Shown here piece after piece: positions 52,360-61,377 of a DNA stretch of 64,000 bases (position 1 is the first letter of the stretch; every line of letters begins with the position of its first letter). The notes beneath the pieces are model-generated. The model was not told where the DNA came from. It did not search any database and saw only the letters and a program-made list of their open reading frames with translations. Origin of the DNA: JAKVBK01 sp022447275 (lineage in GTDB: Bacteria > Pseudomonadota > Alphaproteobacteria > Rhodobacterales > Rhodobacteraceae); contig CP138932.1 in the NCBI GenBank assembly GCA_047125605.1, positions 1,674,001-1,738,000 on the forward strand, given 5' to 3'. A program made the position numbers and the translations under genes.

Positions 52360-54246
52360 TTAGGCTGCCCACTCCCAGGGACGTGTGAAGTTGCCGAGCA
52401 CCTTGCCAACTGCGGCCTCATCCACATCACCCGATTTCTCAAGCTGCGCGACGAGGCCCCGCTTTTTGTCTTCCAGCACTGCGGTCACCTCTGCCGTCAG
52501 GCCTGCCTCTGCCAGGGCCGCATTGTAGACGCGGGTAATGGCACTGCGGCGCAAATCCGGTTTGAACACTTTGCCAACCGCTGTCTTGGGCAATTCGTCA
52601 ATCACTTCGAGATATTTGGGGTGGGCCGAACGCTCGTGGATGTGCGCGCGGGCATACTGCATCAATTCTTCATTCGTGACCTCAGCGCCCGCTACAAGCT
52701 CAACGTAAGCGCAGGGGATTTCTCCGGCGTGCACATCCGGCTGGCCAATCGCACCAACCATTGCCACGGCTTCGTGCCCGGCCAAGGCCTCTTCGATCTC
52801 GGCGGGATCAATATTGTGCCCTCCCCGGATAATCAGATCTTTCGCGCGACCAGTGATCCAGAGATAGCCGTCCTCGTCGATGCGGCCCAGATCGCCCGTG
52901 CGCAGGTACACATCATGGTGGAACAGGTCATGGTTTTTGTCTGCTTCGGTATAGGTCGAGCCTGCAAAAACCCCGGGATTATCAATGCAAATCTCACCGA
53001 TTTGATCCGCAGGGCATTCCTGCGGGCCATCCGGAGTCTGCCGCAGAATTTTAACATCGGTGTAGGGGAAGGGGATCCCGATTGAGCCGACCTTTTTGAC
53101 ACCCCCAATGGGGTTACAGGACACCAGACACGTGGCCTCTGTCAGCCCGTACCCTTCGATAACCTCCATACCCGTGGCCGTCTCAAACTTGTTGAACAGC
53201 TCCAACGGGAGAGGGGCCGACCCAGAGAACGCCTGTTTGACAGTGGAAATATCCGCATCAACCGGACGCTGCATCAGAGCCGACATAGCCGTAGGCACGG
53301 TGATCACAAAGGTGACCTTCCAGCGCTCGATAAGCTTCCAGAAATTGTCAAACACGCCATCGCCGCGATAACCAGCGGGCGTTGGGAAGACGACATGGGC
53401 GCCCGAGGTGATCATGGCCATCAAGATCACATGCACCGCAAAAACGTGGAACAAGGGCAGAGGACAGATGATCACATCCTCTTCACTGAACAGCAGCTTG
53501 TCGCCAAGCCAGCCATTGTAGACCATGCCAGAATAGGTGTGTTGCGCCACCTTTGGCATGCCAGTGGTGCCACCTGTGTGGAAATAGGCGCCAACCCGGT
53601 CCCCTTCGCTGTCGGCAAAGGTCAGTGTCTTTTTCTGTGCGGCAACCGCTTTCTTGAAGTCATGCACCTTCGCATTGTGGCGCACAGGGTTCTTCGGGCG
53701 GATCAGGGGCACGATAAACCGCTTCATGCCGGTCAGGTAGCGCAGCAGATCAATCTCGACGACATGCTCAACATTGGGGGCCAAGGCTACAGCCTCAGCG
53801 GCCTTTTGCGGCACGTCGGTTTTTGGGAAGGCTTTCAGGGTAACAACCACCTTCGCGTTTGTTTCGCGCAAAATGGCTCCCATCTGCTCTGGCTCAAGCA
53901 GAGGGTTGATCGGGTTAACGATCCCGGCTACGGCGGCACCCAGCAGCGCCAGCACCGTTTCATTACAATTCGGGAGGATGTAGGCGACAGTATCCTTCTC
54001 GCCAACGCCGAGCGACCGGAAAAGGTTGGCAGCCTGGCACACGCCATCATGCAACTCTGCCCAGGTCAACGTTTCTGCCGGGTCCGTTGGGCCGGATGTC
54101 AGCTGATAAGATACCGCCGGACGCGCACCATAGTTCGCCTTTGCATTTGCAATTAGCTGGTACAGCGTAGATGGAACATCGCGCTGTTCCCACGGCATTT
54201 CGTTATGGATCGCATTGCGATCATCCATGTTTACAAACACAGACAT
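52360..54246 (-). CDS. acyl-CoA synthetase (AMP-forming, long-chain fatty-acid--CoA ligase type)
   Basis: 628 aa ANL-superfamily ligase. The AMP-binding P-loop-like motif is AYFHTGGTTGMPK (about residue 216). Other motifs are EVIEGYGLTEATCLVSCNP, the DLGRIDEDGYLWITGRAKDL hinge, and the C-terminal catalytic lysine in ELPKTAVGKVFKPDLR. It activates a carboxylic or fatty acid to acyl-CoA via an acyl-adenylate. GGGGAGG precedes the ATG. The substrate is unknown; it may be medium to long chain given the length. Confidence 0.93.
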   Translation of the reverse strand: MSVFVNMDDRNAIHNEMPWEQRDVPSTLYQLIANAKANYGARPAVSYQLTSGPTDPAETLTWAELHDGVCQAANLFRSLGVGEKDTVAYILPNCNETVLALLGAAVAGIVNPINPLLEPEQMGAILRETNAKVVVTLKAFPKTDVPQKAAEAVALAPNVEHVVEIDLLRYLTGMKRFIVPLIRPKNPVRHNAKVHDFKKAVAAQKKTLTFADSEGDRVGAYFHTGGTTGMPKVAQHTYSGMVYNGWLGDKLLFSEEDVIICPLPLFHVFAVHVILMAMITSGAHVVFPTPAGYRGDGVFDNFWKLIERWKVTFVITVPTAMSALMQRPVDADISTVKQAFSGSAPLPLELFNKFETATGMEVIEGYGLTEATCLVSCNPIGGVKKVGSIGIPFPYTDVKILRQTPDGPQECPADQIGEICIDNPGVFAGSTYTEADKNHDLFHHDVYLRTGDLGRIDEDGYLWITGRAKDLIIRGGHNIDPAEIEEALAGHEAVAMVGAIGQPDVHAGEIPCAYVELVAGAEVTNEELMQYARAHIHERSAHPKYLEVIDELPKTAVGKVFKPDLRRSAITRVYNAALAEAGLTAEVTAVLEDKKRGLVAQLEKSGDVDEAAVGKVLGNFTRPWEWAA

Positions 54247-54477
54247 GGTCGTCCTCCCCTAGAGCGGACCTCCCGTCCGCGGCCTTTAGGTTGGGGGCTA
54301 GGCAGCCAACGTGCAAGGCTTGACGCTAGGGGACCTAGCCTGTTGCGACGTAGCGTTCCGAGCCTTTGTGTACCCAAAAACGTCAATAATTTCTCGATTA
54401 CCTGCGCGGCTGGGTTATTTTCCGTTCGTCCCCATCGATACACGCTCGCGCCATGCAGTGACATCGTGCCTGCGAGG

Positions 54478-56271
54478 TTACTCGGCAGCAAGCCCATCCG
54501 TAAACTGCAATCGTGCCAATCGGGCATAAAGGCCACCTTCGGCCACCAACGCATCGTGGCTGCCTTGCGCAACGATCCGGCCTTCTTCCAGCACAATAAT
54601 CCGGTCGGCTTTCTTCACTGTGGACAGGCGGTGCGCCACGATGATCGTGGTCCGATCTGCCGAAAGCGCCTCCACCGCTTGCTGGACAGCTTGCTCGCTT
54701 TCACTGTCGAGAGCGCTTGTTGCCTCATCGAGCAGCAAAACCGGCGCATCTCGCAAAATTGCACGTGCGATGGCAATGCGCTGCTTCTGGCCACCTGAGA
54801 GCATGACGCCCCGCTCGCCAACGGGGCTGTCATAGCCATCCGGCAGCGCCATGATGAAATCATGGGCCGCCGCAGCCTGTGCGGCGGCTTCCACCTCTGC
54901 ATCAGATGCTTCGGGGCGGCCAAAGCGAATGTTTTCACGGGCAGTGGAGGCAAAGATGACCGGGTCTTGTGGCACCAGCGCGAGATGCGCCCGAAACCCA
55001 GCCCGGTCCATATCCTGCAAATTGACGCCATCGAGCGCGACGGTTCCAGCCGCCGGATCATAAAACCGCAAGAGCAATTGCAAAACGGTCGATTTGCCTG
55101 CCCCGGAGGGCCCAACCAGCGCCACCGTTTCGCCGGGCCGGATGTCCAGCGTCAGGTCCTGCAACGCCTGCGTATTCGGGCGCGACGGATAGGTGAAACT
55201 GACCGCGTCAAACCGCACGGCCCCTTGCACGGGCAATGGCAAGGCTGCGGGTGCCTCGGGATCGTGCACGCTGTCTTCTGCATGCATCAACTCGGTCAAA
55301 CGCTCCGTGGCACCGGCGGCACGCTGCAATTCCCCCCAAATCTCAGACAAGGCCGCGACGGAGGCGGCGATGATACCAGCATAGATCACAAATTGAACCA
55401 GTTCGCCCGCTGACATTGCGCCCGCACGCACGTCCCGCGCACCGATCCACAGCACCCCAAGAATGCCAGAAAAGACCACGAAGATGATGATCGCCGTCAA
55501 CAATGCGCGCACGGCAATGCGCTTCTTCGCGGACTGGAAGCTCTTCTCGGTCACGTCGGCAAATTGGGCCCGACTGGGGGCCTCATGCGTAAAGGCCTGA
55601 ACAGTTTGCACAGACAGCAACGCCTCAGAGGCGTTGCCGGACGAGGCCGCGATCCAATCCTGGTTTTCCCGAGACAGGGTGCGTACGCGCCGCCCCAACA
55701 AGATGATGGGCACCATCACAAGCGGAACCAGCAGCAGAACCATCCCCGTGAGTTTCGGTGCGGTTGCGAGCATCAAAGCCAGCCCGCCAAAAAACAGCAG
55801 GATATTACGCAAAAACCACGACACCGAGCTCCCAACGACAGAGAGCAGCAGCGTGGTATCCGTAGTGATCCGGCTTAGCACTTCACCTGTCATGAGCCGC
55901 TCGTAATAGGCTGGGCTCATGCCGATCATTCGATCAAATACGGCCGTGCGGATGTCGGCCACAACCCGTTCGCCCAGCCGTGTCACGATGAAATATCGAG
56001 CGGCCGTGCCAAGGGCGAAGACAAGGGCAATGGCCACCGCCGCCGCAAAGTAGGAATCAAGGATTTCTACATCCGACGTGGCAAAGCCATCCACCACGCG
56101 CCGCGCAGCCATGGGCAAAAGCAGCGATACCGTGGCCGTAAGCACAAGCGCGCACGCCGCTAAGATGACTTGCAGGCGATACGGAGCAAAAAACGGCACG
56201 AGCGCCCGGAGCGAGCCGACCTTTTTGGAACCGGCACGGTCCTTTTCATCAGCGATCAGGTTCTGCGCCAT
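54478..56271 (-). CDS. ABC exporter, MsbA/LmrA-like half transporter
   Basis: 597 aa with fused membrane and ATPase domains. The transmembrane domain (about residues 20-310) has six helices. The nucleotide-binding domain has Walker A GPSGAGKST, the signature LSGGQKQRIAIARAI, Walker B VLLLDEATSALDSESE and the switch VAHRLSTV. Homodimers of this type export lipids, drugs or peptides. The ATG at 56271 has GGAG 8 nt upstream; an in-frame ATG at 56340 is less likely. The 230 bp between it and the downstream acyl-CoA synthetase hold no recognisable gene. Confidence 0.93.
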   Translation of the reverse strand: MAQNLIADEKDRAGSKKVGSLRALVPFFAPYRLQVILAACALVLTATVSLLLPMAARRVVDGFATSDVEILDSYFAAAVAIALVFALGTAARYFIVTRLGERVVADIRTAVFDRMIGMSPAYYERLMTGEVLSRITTDTTLLLSVVGSSVSWFLRNILLFFGGLALMLATAPKLTGMVLLLVPLVMVPIILLGRRVRTLSRENQDWIAASSGNASEALLSVQTVQAFTHEAPSRAQFADVTEKSFQSAKKRIAVRALLTAIIIFVVFSGILGVLWIGARDVRAGAMSAGELVQFVIYAGIIAASVAALSEIWGELQRAAGATERLTELMHAEDSVHDPEAPAALPLPVQGAVRFDAVSFTYPSRPNTQALQDLTLDIRPGETVALVGPSGAGKSTVLQLLLRFYDPAAGTVALDGVNLQDMDRAGFRAHLALVPQDPVIFASTARENIRFGRPEASDAEVEAAAQAAAAHDFIMALPDGYDSPVGERGVMLSGGQKQRIAIARAILRDAPVLLLDEATSALDSESEQAVQQAVEALSADRTTIIVAHRLSTVKKADRIIVLEEGRIVAQGSHDALVAEGGLYARLARLQFTDGLAAE

Positions 56272-56518
56272 TCGCAAGACTCCACATGTTTGCCCTGAGA
56301 TAGCCTTGCTGGCAGGCAAGAACAACGTAGCAAACGCCACAGACGAGTTACAGACTGTGCAAAATGCGGTTTAAGGATCGCGAAATCGTCGAAGGCGGCA
56401 TCTGGGGATGGCTGATTGCTGCGTGCAGTTCGCCACATTGTAGAGTTGCTCACGCCCATTTTCAGATCGCAGTAAATCCAACATTTTAACGAACAATTCA
56501 CGGGGCAAGGAGAAGGGC

Positions 56519-56592
56519 TGGAGCGGGTAGCGGGAATCGAACCCGCACCTTAAGCTTGGAAGGCTCTTATGATACCATTTCACCATACCCGC
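56519..56592 (-). tRNA. tRNA-Gly (anticodon TCC)
   Basis: On the minus strand the sequence folds as a cloverleaf. The acceptor GCGGGTA pairs with TACCCGC, there is a D arm around AATGGTATC, an anticodon loop CTTCCAA with TCC, and a T arm with GGTTCGATTCC. The discriminator base is T and the 3' CCA is encoded. It closely follows the pattern of E. coli glyT. It lies between the ABC exporter gene and the decayed LysR/IS locus. Confidence 0.97.
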
Positions 56593-56714
56593 TCAGTGTT
56601 TCGTGTCCTATTTCAGCCACGCTGGAGCGTCAAGTCGAAGCGCACATCAGAATTGCAATTTGACAGAGGCCACCATGCACCTCGCCGAAGGTGCTGGGCC
56701 AGCCGACACATCTT

Positions 56715-57208
56715 CACCGACCGGATGCCAGTATCGCGCAGTGTCTCAGCCTCGCCCTATGCGCCTCCAAACAATTGGCCCACCGATTACACTCTATAAG
56801 ATGAAGCGCCATTTAGGCCGGCGATTGGCCGCGCAGTGCAGAAATATGCGCGCGTGCAAATCATCGGGCACCTCCGGCATACCACAGCGATCAAGATAGG
56901 CGGGGCTGGGAAGCATTCCTCGTCTTACGGTGCTCAGCGTTTCGTCACTTGGGGCCACAAGGTCCTGCTCATTGACGCGGATAGCGAGGTCATACTTCTC
57001 GCGCTCCCGATCAATCACGCGGTCATCGAAATCGCTTGCCAAGCCAAACTACGGATGGCTCATGTCAAAGCGGAACACAATCGGCCTCAGAAATGTCATC
57101 GCAAATCCATGGGCCACATTAACGCTCAGCGCTCCGCTGATATTTTGCAATCTATGTTTGAAATCAGCCTCAAGGCCGTGTGCGTCCGCCAACAGCGACA
57201 CCACGCGG
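56715..57208 (-). pseudogene. LysR-family regulator remnant (effector-binding domain)
   Basis: The minus-strand frame reads SLLADAHGLEADFKHRLQNI, SGALSVNVAHGFAMTFLRPI, an in-frame stop near 57050, then DFDDRVIDREREKYDLAIRV and LPSPAYLDRCGMPEVPDDL. It matches the order of the LysR substrate-binding domain (GxLRVNxPxxFxxxxLxPxL; DLAIRx; SPAYLxxxGxPxxPxDL). It stops again at 56794, and a weak out-of-frame tail (AILASGR) extends to about 56715. The helix-turn-helix N-terminus is missing, cut where the IS3-type remnant begins. Confidence 0.8.
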
Positions 57209-57489
57209 TGTTGAAGTCTCCCTCTACGGCCGCGGCCAAAATGAGTTTGTTCAGCATCAGATCAGAAACAGCTCTGCGCAGCCGCTAACTTTTTTCTGAA
57301 GGGGCTTCAGCTCCTTCAGTTGATCCGTGCCCATGTCGTCGTACTTCGTCTTGCAGGGGTCGTAAGTATACAGATCACACCCATTCGCCGGATCACAGAC
57401 AGACGCGGCATCCCTTTCCAAGTCACAACCTCGGCCTGCCGCAGCCGCGTGACAATCTCTTCTTCGGGCGCCAGTCGCTTGTTGGCCAT
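57209..57489 (-). pseudogene. second IS3-family orfA remnant (IS407-like)
   Basis: From an ATG at 57489 the frame reads NKRLAPEEEIVTRLRQAEV, then frameshifts to YDDMGTDQLKELKPLQKKV and again to VSDLMLNKLILAAAVEGDF. These are, in order, the landmarks of an IS407-group OrfA (EEIxxxLRQxEV; GMxxDQLKxLKxLxxEN; VSDLTLDKxILxEAAxGNF). Two frameshifts inactivate it and orfB is missing. It directly abuts the LysR remnant, so the element probably inserted into that gene. Confidence 0.85.
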
Positions 57490-57713
57490 GTTTTTATCCG
57501 TTTTCCTAAACACAGCGGAGGCGCCCTTTACTGGAGGAGGATCAGGCAGACCGTGTCACCAAGCTTGCAAGTTCGGACGAAAACAGGCTGTTGAGGAAGC
57601 AGGTGCAGTCTTGCCAGTGTTACAAGCGATCGTGGCGGTTCCCAAGCACCATCTGTCGGACGAAAGGGACCATGCCCTGCCGATCATCCTGCACCACTTT
57701 TTGAGGGGGTAAC
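57490..57713. other. gap between the IS remnant and the GST gene
   Basis: About 220 bp with no supportable gene. It has GGAGGAGGATCAGG near 57533 and should include the promoter and leader of the GST gene. Flanking IS sequence could extend into it; I could not find a terminal inverted repeat. Confidence 0.4.
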
Positions 57714-58748
57714 ATGAGCACTGACATCTCAACGCAAGAAGATCAAACGGATGCCAAAAACCGCCGCGCGCGGGGAGAATTCGTGCGCGGCGTCAGCGGG
57801 TTTCGCCACGCTATCGGCGAACGGGACTTCCCTGCAGAACCCGGCCGCTATCATCTGTACGTTGCGCTCAACTGCCCTTGGTGTCACCGGGTGACCCTTG
57901 CACGGTCCGTGCTGGGGCTGTCAGGCAGCATCACCATGGATGTCGCTTTTCCTAATCGCACCGGTGCAGAGGACCGTGCCGGCGCCAACCTCTGGGAATT
58001 TGCGCCAGACCGTATCGCGTCGCTGACCGAGGCCCGCTTGCCCGAATGCACGGCAGAGACGGGCACCGGCCATGGGTTGCGCCTAGCGAAAGAAATCTAC
58101 CAGCGCGAAGGTTCCGATGAGCAATCGGTGCCACTTCTCTATGACAAGATCGCAGGCCGCATCGTCAACAATGAAAGCGCAGAGATCCTGCGGATGCTGG
58201 ACACCTATGCCGAGGCCTTGGGCAGTACAGCGCCTCATCGCCCACAACTGGTGCCGACAGATGAGACCGCCCGAGAGAAGATCGCTGCGTTGAACGACCG
58301 GATCTACACGACGATCAACAATGGCGCCTATAAGGCTGGGTTTTCATCAAAGCAGAAGCTGTATGCAAAGGCTTTTGAAGCCTATTTCGAGACATTGGAA
58401 GCGCTGGAAGACTTGCTCAGCGATGGCCGCCTCTACCTCACAGGCGACAGCTTCACCGAAGCCGACTTACGTTTGTTTCCAACGCTGTATCGCCATGACC
58501 CCGTGTATCATACCCGAATGAAACTGAACGGGGCTCGCATTCTTGACTACCCAAACCTTTGGCGCTGGCTCTGCCGCGTGTACATGATGGATGGCGTCGC
58601 CGAAGCCGGATCGCTTGTGCATTGCCGCCAAGGCTATTTTGGCAGGTCGTGGAACGGGGTGGTTCCCCTTGGTCCATTTGCGCCGATGACATACCCCGAG
58701 GCCTACAGACATCCCGCCCTCGCGAGCGGCACGCGCCTTCCCGCTTGA
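57714..58748 (+). CDS. glutathione S-transferase family protein, glutathionyl-hydroquinone reductase type
   Basis: 344 aa, close to the usual 320-330 of the Xi-class/YqjG/PcpF family. The catalytic CPWC motif (NCPWCHRV, Cys54 and Cys57) sits in a thioredoxin-like N-terminal domain, followed by VPLLYDKIAGRIVNNESAEI. The helical C-terminal domain has LSDGRLYLTGDSFTEADLRL and FPTLYRHDPVYH. These enzymes reduce glutathionyl-hydroquinones and some oxidised thiols. GAGGGGG precedes the ATG. The gene follows the decayed IS/LysR locus but itself looks intact. Confidence 0.92.
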   Translation: MSTDISTQEDQTDAKNRRARGEFVRGVSGFRHAIGERDFPAEPGRYHLYVALNCPWCHRVTLARSVLGLSGSITMDVAFPNRTGAEDRAGANLWEFAPDRIASLTEARLPECTAETGTGHGLRLAKEIYQREGSDEQSVPLLYDKIAGRIVNNESAEILRMLDTYAEALGSTAPHRPQLVPTDETAREKIAALNDRIYTTINNGAYKAGFSSKQKLYAKAFEAYFETLEALEDLLSDGRLYLTGDSFTEADLRLFPTLYRHDPVYHTRMKLNGARILDYPNLWRWLCRVYMMDGVAEAGSLVHCRQGYFGRSWNGVVPLGPFAPMTYPEAYRHPALASGTRLPA

Positions 58749-58811
58749 AGATGCAGCAGACACAGTGGGCCACGAACGCGTAATTCTAGGCTGCGTTTTT
58801 CTTTAGGAGCC

Positions 58812-58861
58812 CTAAAAAACCGAGCCCCCACGATCATAGATCGTGGGGGGAGGGACGGTTT
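58812..58861 (-). terminator. hairpin terminator downstream of the response regulator gene
   Basis: A perfect 11-bp stem (CCCCCACGATC at 58825-58835 with GATCGTGGGGG at 58839-58849, loop ATA) is flanked by an outer AAACCG/CGGTTT pairing. On the minus strand a GGTTTTTTAGG tract follows. It could serve the response regulator from the right and, less well, the GST gene from the left. Confidence 0.7.
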
Positions 58862-58889
58862 CAATGGCATGGCTGTGTGCCACTGAAGT

Positions 58890-58939
58890 AGGACATAGTC
58901 GAAGCTCCGTGAGGGGTGGAAGGGGCGAAACTATGTCCT
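58890..58939. repeat. 10-bp inverted repeat enclosing a 30-nt GC-rich loop
   Basis: AGGACATAGT (58890-58899) is repeated in exact inverted form at 58930-58939. The loop is purine-rich on the plus strand (GAGGGGTGGAAGGGGCGAAA). It lies between the terminator hairpin and the response regulator stop, in a 271-bp non-coding gap. It may be an RNA hairpin or a vestigial mobile-element end. Confidence 0.6.
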
Positions 58940-59019
58940 TTGTTCATAAAACCGGCTTTTACATTCCAGCGCCATCTATGCAGAAGGATAGATGCGTATA
59001 GGCGTTTCGCGCGAATTCT

Positions 59020-59637
59020 CTAAACCGGCGTACCCATCAGCGCATTGACCGCCTGTACGCGAGTTGAGACACCCAGTTTGTGATAGATGTAGCGCAAATC
59101 ATGACTGATTTTGGCCTCATTGGTTCCCATGACGCTTGCGGCAATGGTGTTGGTGGCCCCCCGCGCAATCAGGCAAAGCAGGCTGCATTCCGGTACGGAC
59201 AGAGTGCCCTCGAGGTCGGGAGGCACTTGGCTGGCAACATCGAGGCGCATATGCAAGGGAATGTCGGTAGGGTCGCCAAGAATCCTCATCAAACACGCTA
59301 CCATCTCTTTGCCTGACAAGCTTTTGCGCATGTAGCTGTGCACACCAATCATCTGAGCCGCTACCAAATCTGCGTAGGTCGCCAATCCTGACAACAGCAC
59401 GACCAACCCATCGCCGTTCAAGTCGACAATCTTTTTGAGGTCGAAATGTGTTTGCCCGCCCGGCATCCGCAAATCCACAAGAACAACATCAAAGGGGCCT
59501 GTCTGCTCCAATGCACTAAATGCCTTCGCCCGGCTGGTGACGCACGTCACTTCCATGTCAGTCTTGCGCTCGATATACGCTGATAAGAGATCAAGGATGA
59601 GTTTGTGATCGTCGACGATCAAGACGCGTTTAGGCAT
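59020..59637 (-). CDS. NarL/FixJ-type response regulator
   Basis: 205 aa. The receiver domain (1-120) has the acidic pair D9/D10 (VLIVDDHK), the phospho-acceptor D55 (VVLVDLRMPG) and K105 (YMRKSLSGKE). The C-terminal LuxR-type HTH is LSVPECSLLCLIARGATNTI then MGTNEAKISHDLRYIYHKLG; its first helix is somewhat divergent from the usual LTPRE. GGAG is 7 nt before the ATG at 59637. No histidine kinase gene is adjacent, so it is an orphan regulator here. Confidence 0.9.
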   Translation of the reverse strand: MPKRVLIVDDHKLILDLLSAYIERKTDMEVTCVTSRAKAFSALEQTGPFDVVLVDLRMPGGQTHFDLKKIVDLNGDGLVVLLSGLATYADLVAAQMIGVHSYMRKSLSGKEMVACLMRILGDPTDIPLHMRLDVASQVPPDLEGTLSVPECSLLCLIARGATNTIAASVMGTNEAKISHDLRYIYHKLGVSTRVQAVNALMGTPV

Positions 59638-60310
59638 ACCGCTACTCCACTGGTCGATCATGTATTAAATACCAGCCTGAGTGGAACGACCAAACGCACC
59701 GACATCCAGACTGCTCCGTACGTTAACGGTCAAGTGATCTGATTTTGAGGGCCTCCTCGGACTAAGCCCTGTCGCCTCCGAATATGGACTCTATACGTTT
59801 AGAGCGCTTTTAAGAAAATTTTCATTATAAATTCTGCACCTTAGAAGACGCTCACAGGAAGTACAGCTTTATCCTTTCTTGTTTGAGTTCCACGCTGAGG
59901 CGAAGGATCGATATGCACCAAACGCCCCAAAAACGACTGATATTTTTCGTCAGCCATAAAGGGCGTGCAGCCGCTTTGGCTCCAGCACATTGGGACTTTA
60001 TAATTTCGCAGTGGCACCGAAACTGTGCGGCAGCCAAGCTAGAGGCGAAGGTGAAATCAAGCGTCTTCACAGCCCCGTCATGCAAAGACGGTTCGAAGTG
60101 GATGCGCATTTAGTGACACCGGATGGAGACACCTACTGGCCCAACCGTCTCAGGAGCGTCTGATCCCACGCGGTACGGCTCAGGTTCGATCTGCGTGTCA
60201 CAACGGGCCGAGACTTTGCCACCTGCGCCACACGGGAGGACAGGCCAAAGAAGAAACTGCCCGCCTCTGAATTTTCGGGCGCCATGGTAACGGACCACTT
60301 ATCTGCCGAT
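59638..60310. other. 673-bp gap, no confident gene
   Basis: The half next to the response regulator is AT-rich (near 59810-59850) and probably holds its promoter. Overlapping short frames on both strands (59852-60109 minus, 59883-60113 plus, 60133-60285 minus) have no recognisable motif. The last (starts MAPENSEAGSFFFGLSSRVA) lies just downstream of the Ldh gene on its strand and could be a small gene, but support is weak. Confidence 0.4.
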
Positions 60311-61315
60311 TCAAGAACCTGCCAGTTCGCGCGCCTGTTCGACATAGAGTGTGGGGACGCAAATCCCTTCGTCTCTTGCTATTTGGATGGCTGCCAGACG
60401 GCGGGCCCCTGGCAGGCGTGCGCCAGGCGTCCCCTCGATGGCGTTCAACAGATCTGCAACCCGCGCCAGATAGCCGTCATCGGCCCTTGGATCGATGGCA
60501 ATCAGGGTCTGGCCGACGCGTGGCGCCGGCCCCTCCGCATTGAAGAACGAGCCTGCATCGCGGCTGAAGGCACTGCCCGTAAACGCGGCGGCGAGCACTT
60601 CGACCATCAGCGCCAACGCCGTGCCCTTCGCCTCCCCGATCGGCTGCATGGACCCATCCAAGGCCGCCTCCGGGTCGGTGGTGGGCTGGCCATCTTTGTC
60701 AAAGGCCCAGCCCAGTGGGATCTCGCCTCCAGACTTTTTGGCGTTCATGACCTTGCCGCGCGCCACAACCGACAGCGACAGATCAATTACGAGAGGAGGG
60801 CCATTCTCGCGCGGCGTTGCAAAGGCAATCGGGTTGGTGCCGAACAGGGGATCGCGACCGCCCCAGGGCGCAATTGCTTTGGGCGTGTTTGCCACCATCA
60901 GGCCGATCATCCCCGCAGCGGCAATTTTCTCCACCTGTACAGACAACGCCCCGCAATGATGGGAATTGGCAATTGCCATGATGCATGCGCCCATGTCACG
61001 CGCTCGAGGCAAACCGACGTCCAGCGCCTTTTCGAGCGCCGGGTAGGCAAAGCCCAGATCGGCATCAATCAGCAAAGAGGCCGGGCCGCGCTCATGAATG
61101 GAAATCTGTGCCGCAGGGTTGACCTTGCCGCTGCGGGCTTGGGCCACGTAATCAGCGATGCGTGAGAACCCGTGCCCAACCTGGCCTTCCGCCTCTGCAG
61201 CGACAAGCGCGCGTGCAACGCTCCGCGCTGCATCCGGGGGCAGTCCAGCGGCGCCAAAGACGCGCTCCAACAGGTCTTCGGCCTCTGCAAGCTGCAGTCT
61301 GGTGGTTTCCGGCAT
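60311..61315 (-). CDS. Ldh family (malate/L-sulfolactate dehydrogenase-like) oxidoreductase
   Basis: 334 aa NAD(P)-dependent 2-hydroxyacid dehydrogenase of the MDH2/Ldh fold, distinct from classical LDH. Landmarks: EGQVGHGFSRIADYV, the catalytic-His region NSHHCGALSVQVEKIAAAG, FGTNPIAFATP and IDLSLSVVARGKVMNAKKSG. The family includes ComC ((R)-sulfolactate dehydrogenase), ureidoglycolate dehydrogenase and piperideine-2-carboxylate reductase. It sits 62 bp downstream of the SuyB/UxaA-like gene on the same strand, which favours sulfolactate or a sugar acid as substrate. Confidence 0.88.
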   Translation of the reverse strand: MPETTRLQLAEAEDLLERVFGAAGLPPDAARSVARALVAAEAEGQVGHGFSRIADYVAQARSGKVNPAAQISIHERGPASLLIDADLGFAYPALEKALDVGLPRARDMGACIMAIANSHHCGALSVQVEKIAAAGMIGLMVANTPKAIAPWGGRDPLFGTNPIAFATPRENGPPLVIDLSLSVVARGKVMNAKKSGGEIPLGWAFDKDGQPTTDPEAALDGSMQPIGEAKGTALALMVEVLAAAFTGSAFSRDAGSFFNAEGPAPRVGQTLIAIDPRADDGYLARVADLLNAIEGTPGARLPGARRLAAIQIARDEGICVPTLYVEQARELAGS

Positions 61316-61377
61316 CCGCCCCCCGCGATCACATCAGCCAGGGGGTGCAAAGAACAGGCGCCCCCCGGTCGTTTTCG

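Noticed and set aside
56519..57713. Genomic island integrated at tRNA-Gly
   Set aside because: No integrase and no direct repeat of the tRNA 3' end was found. The decayed genes lie on the 5' side of the tRNA, and IS insertion explains them.
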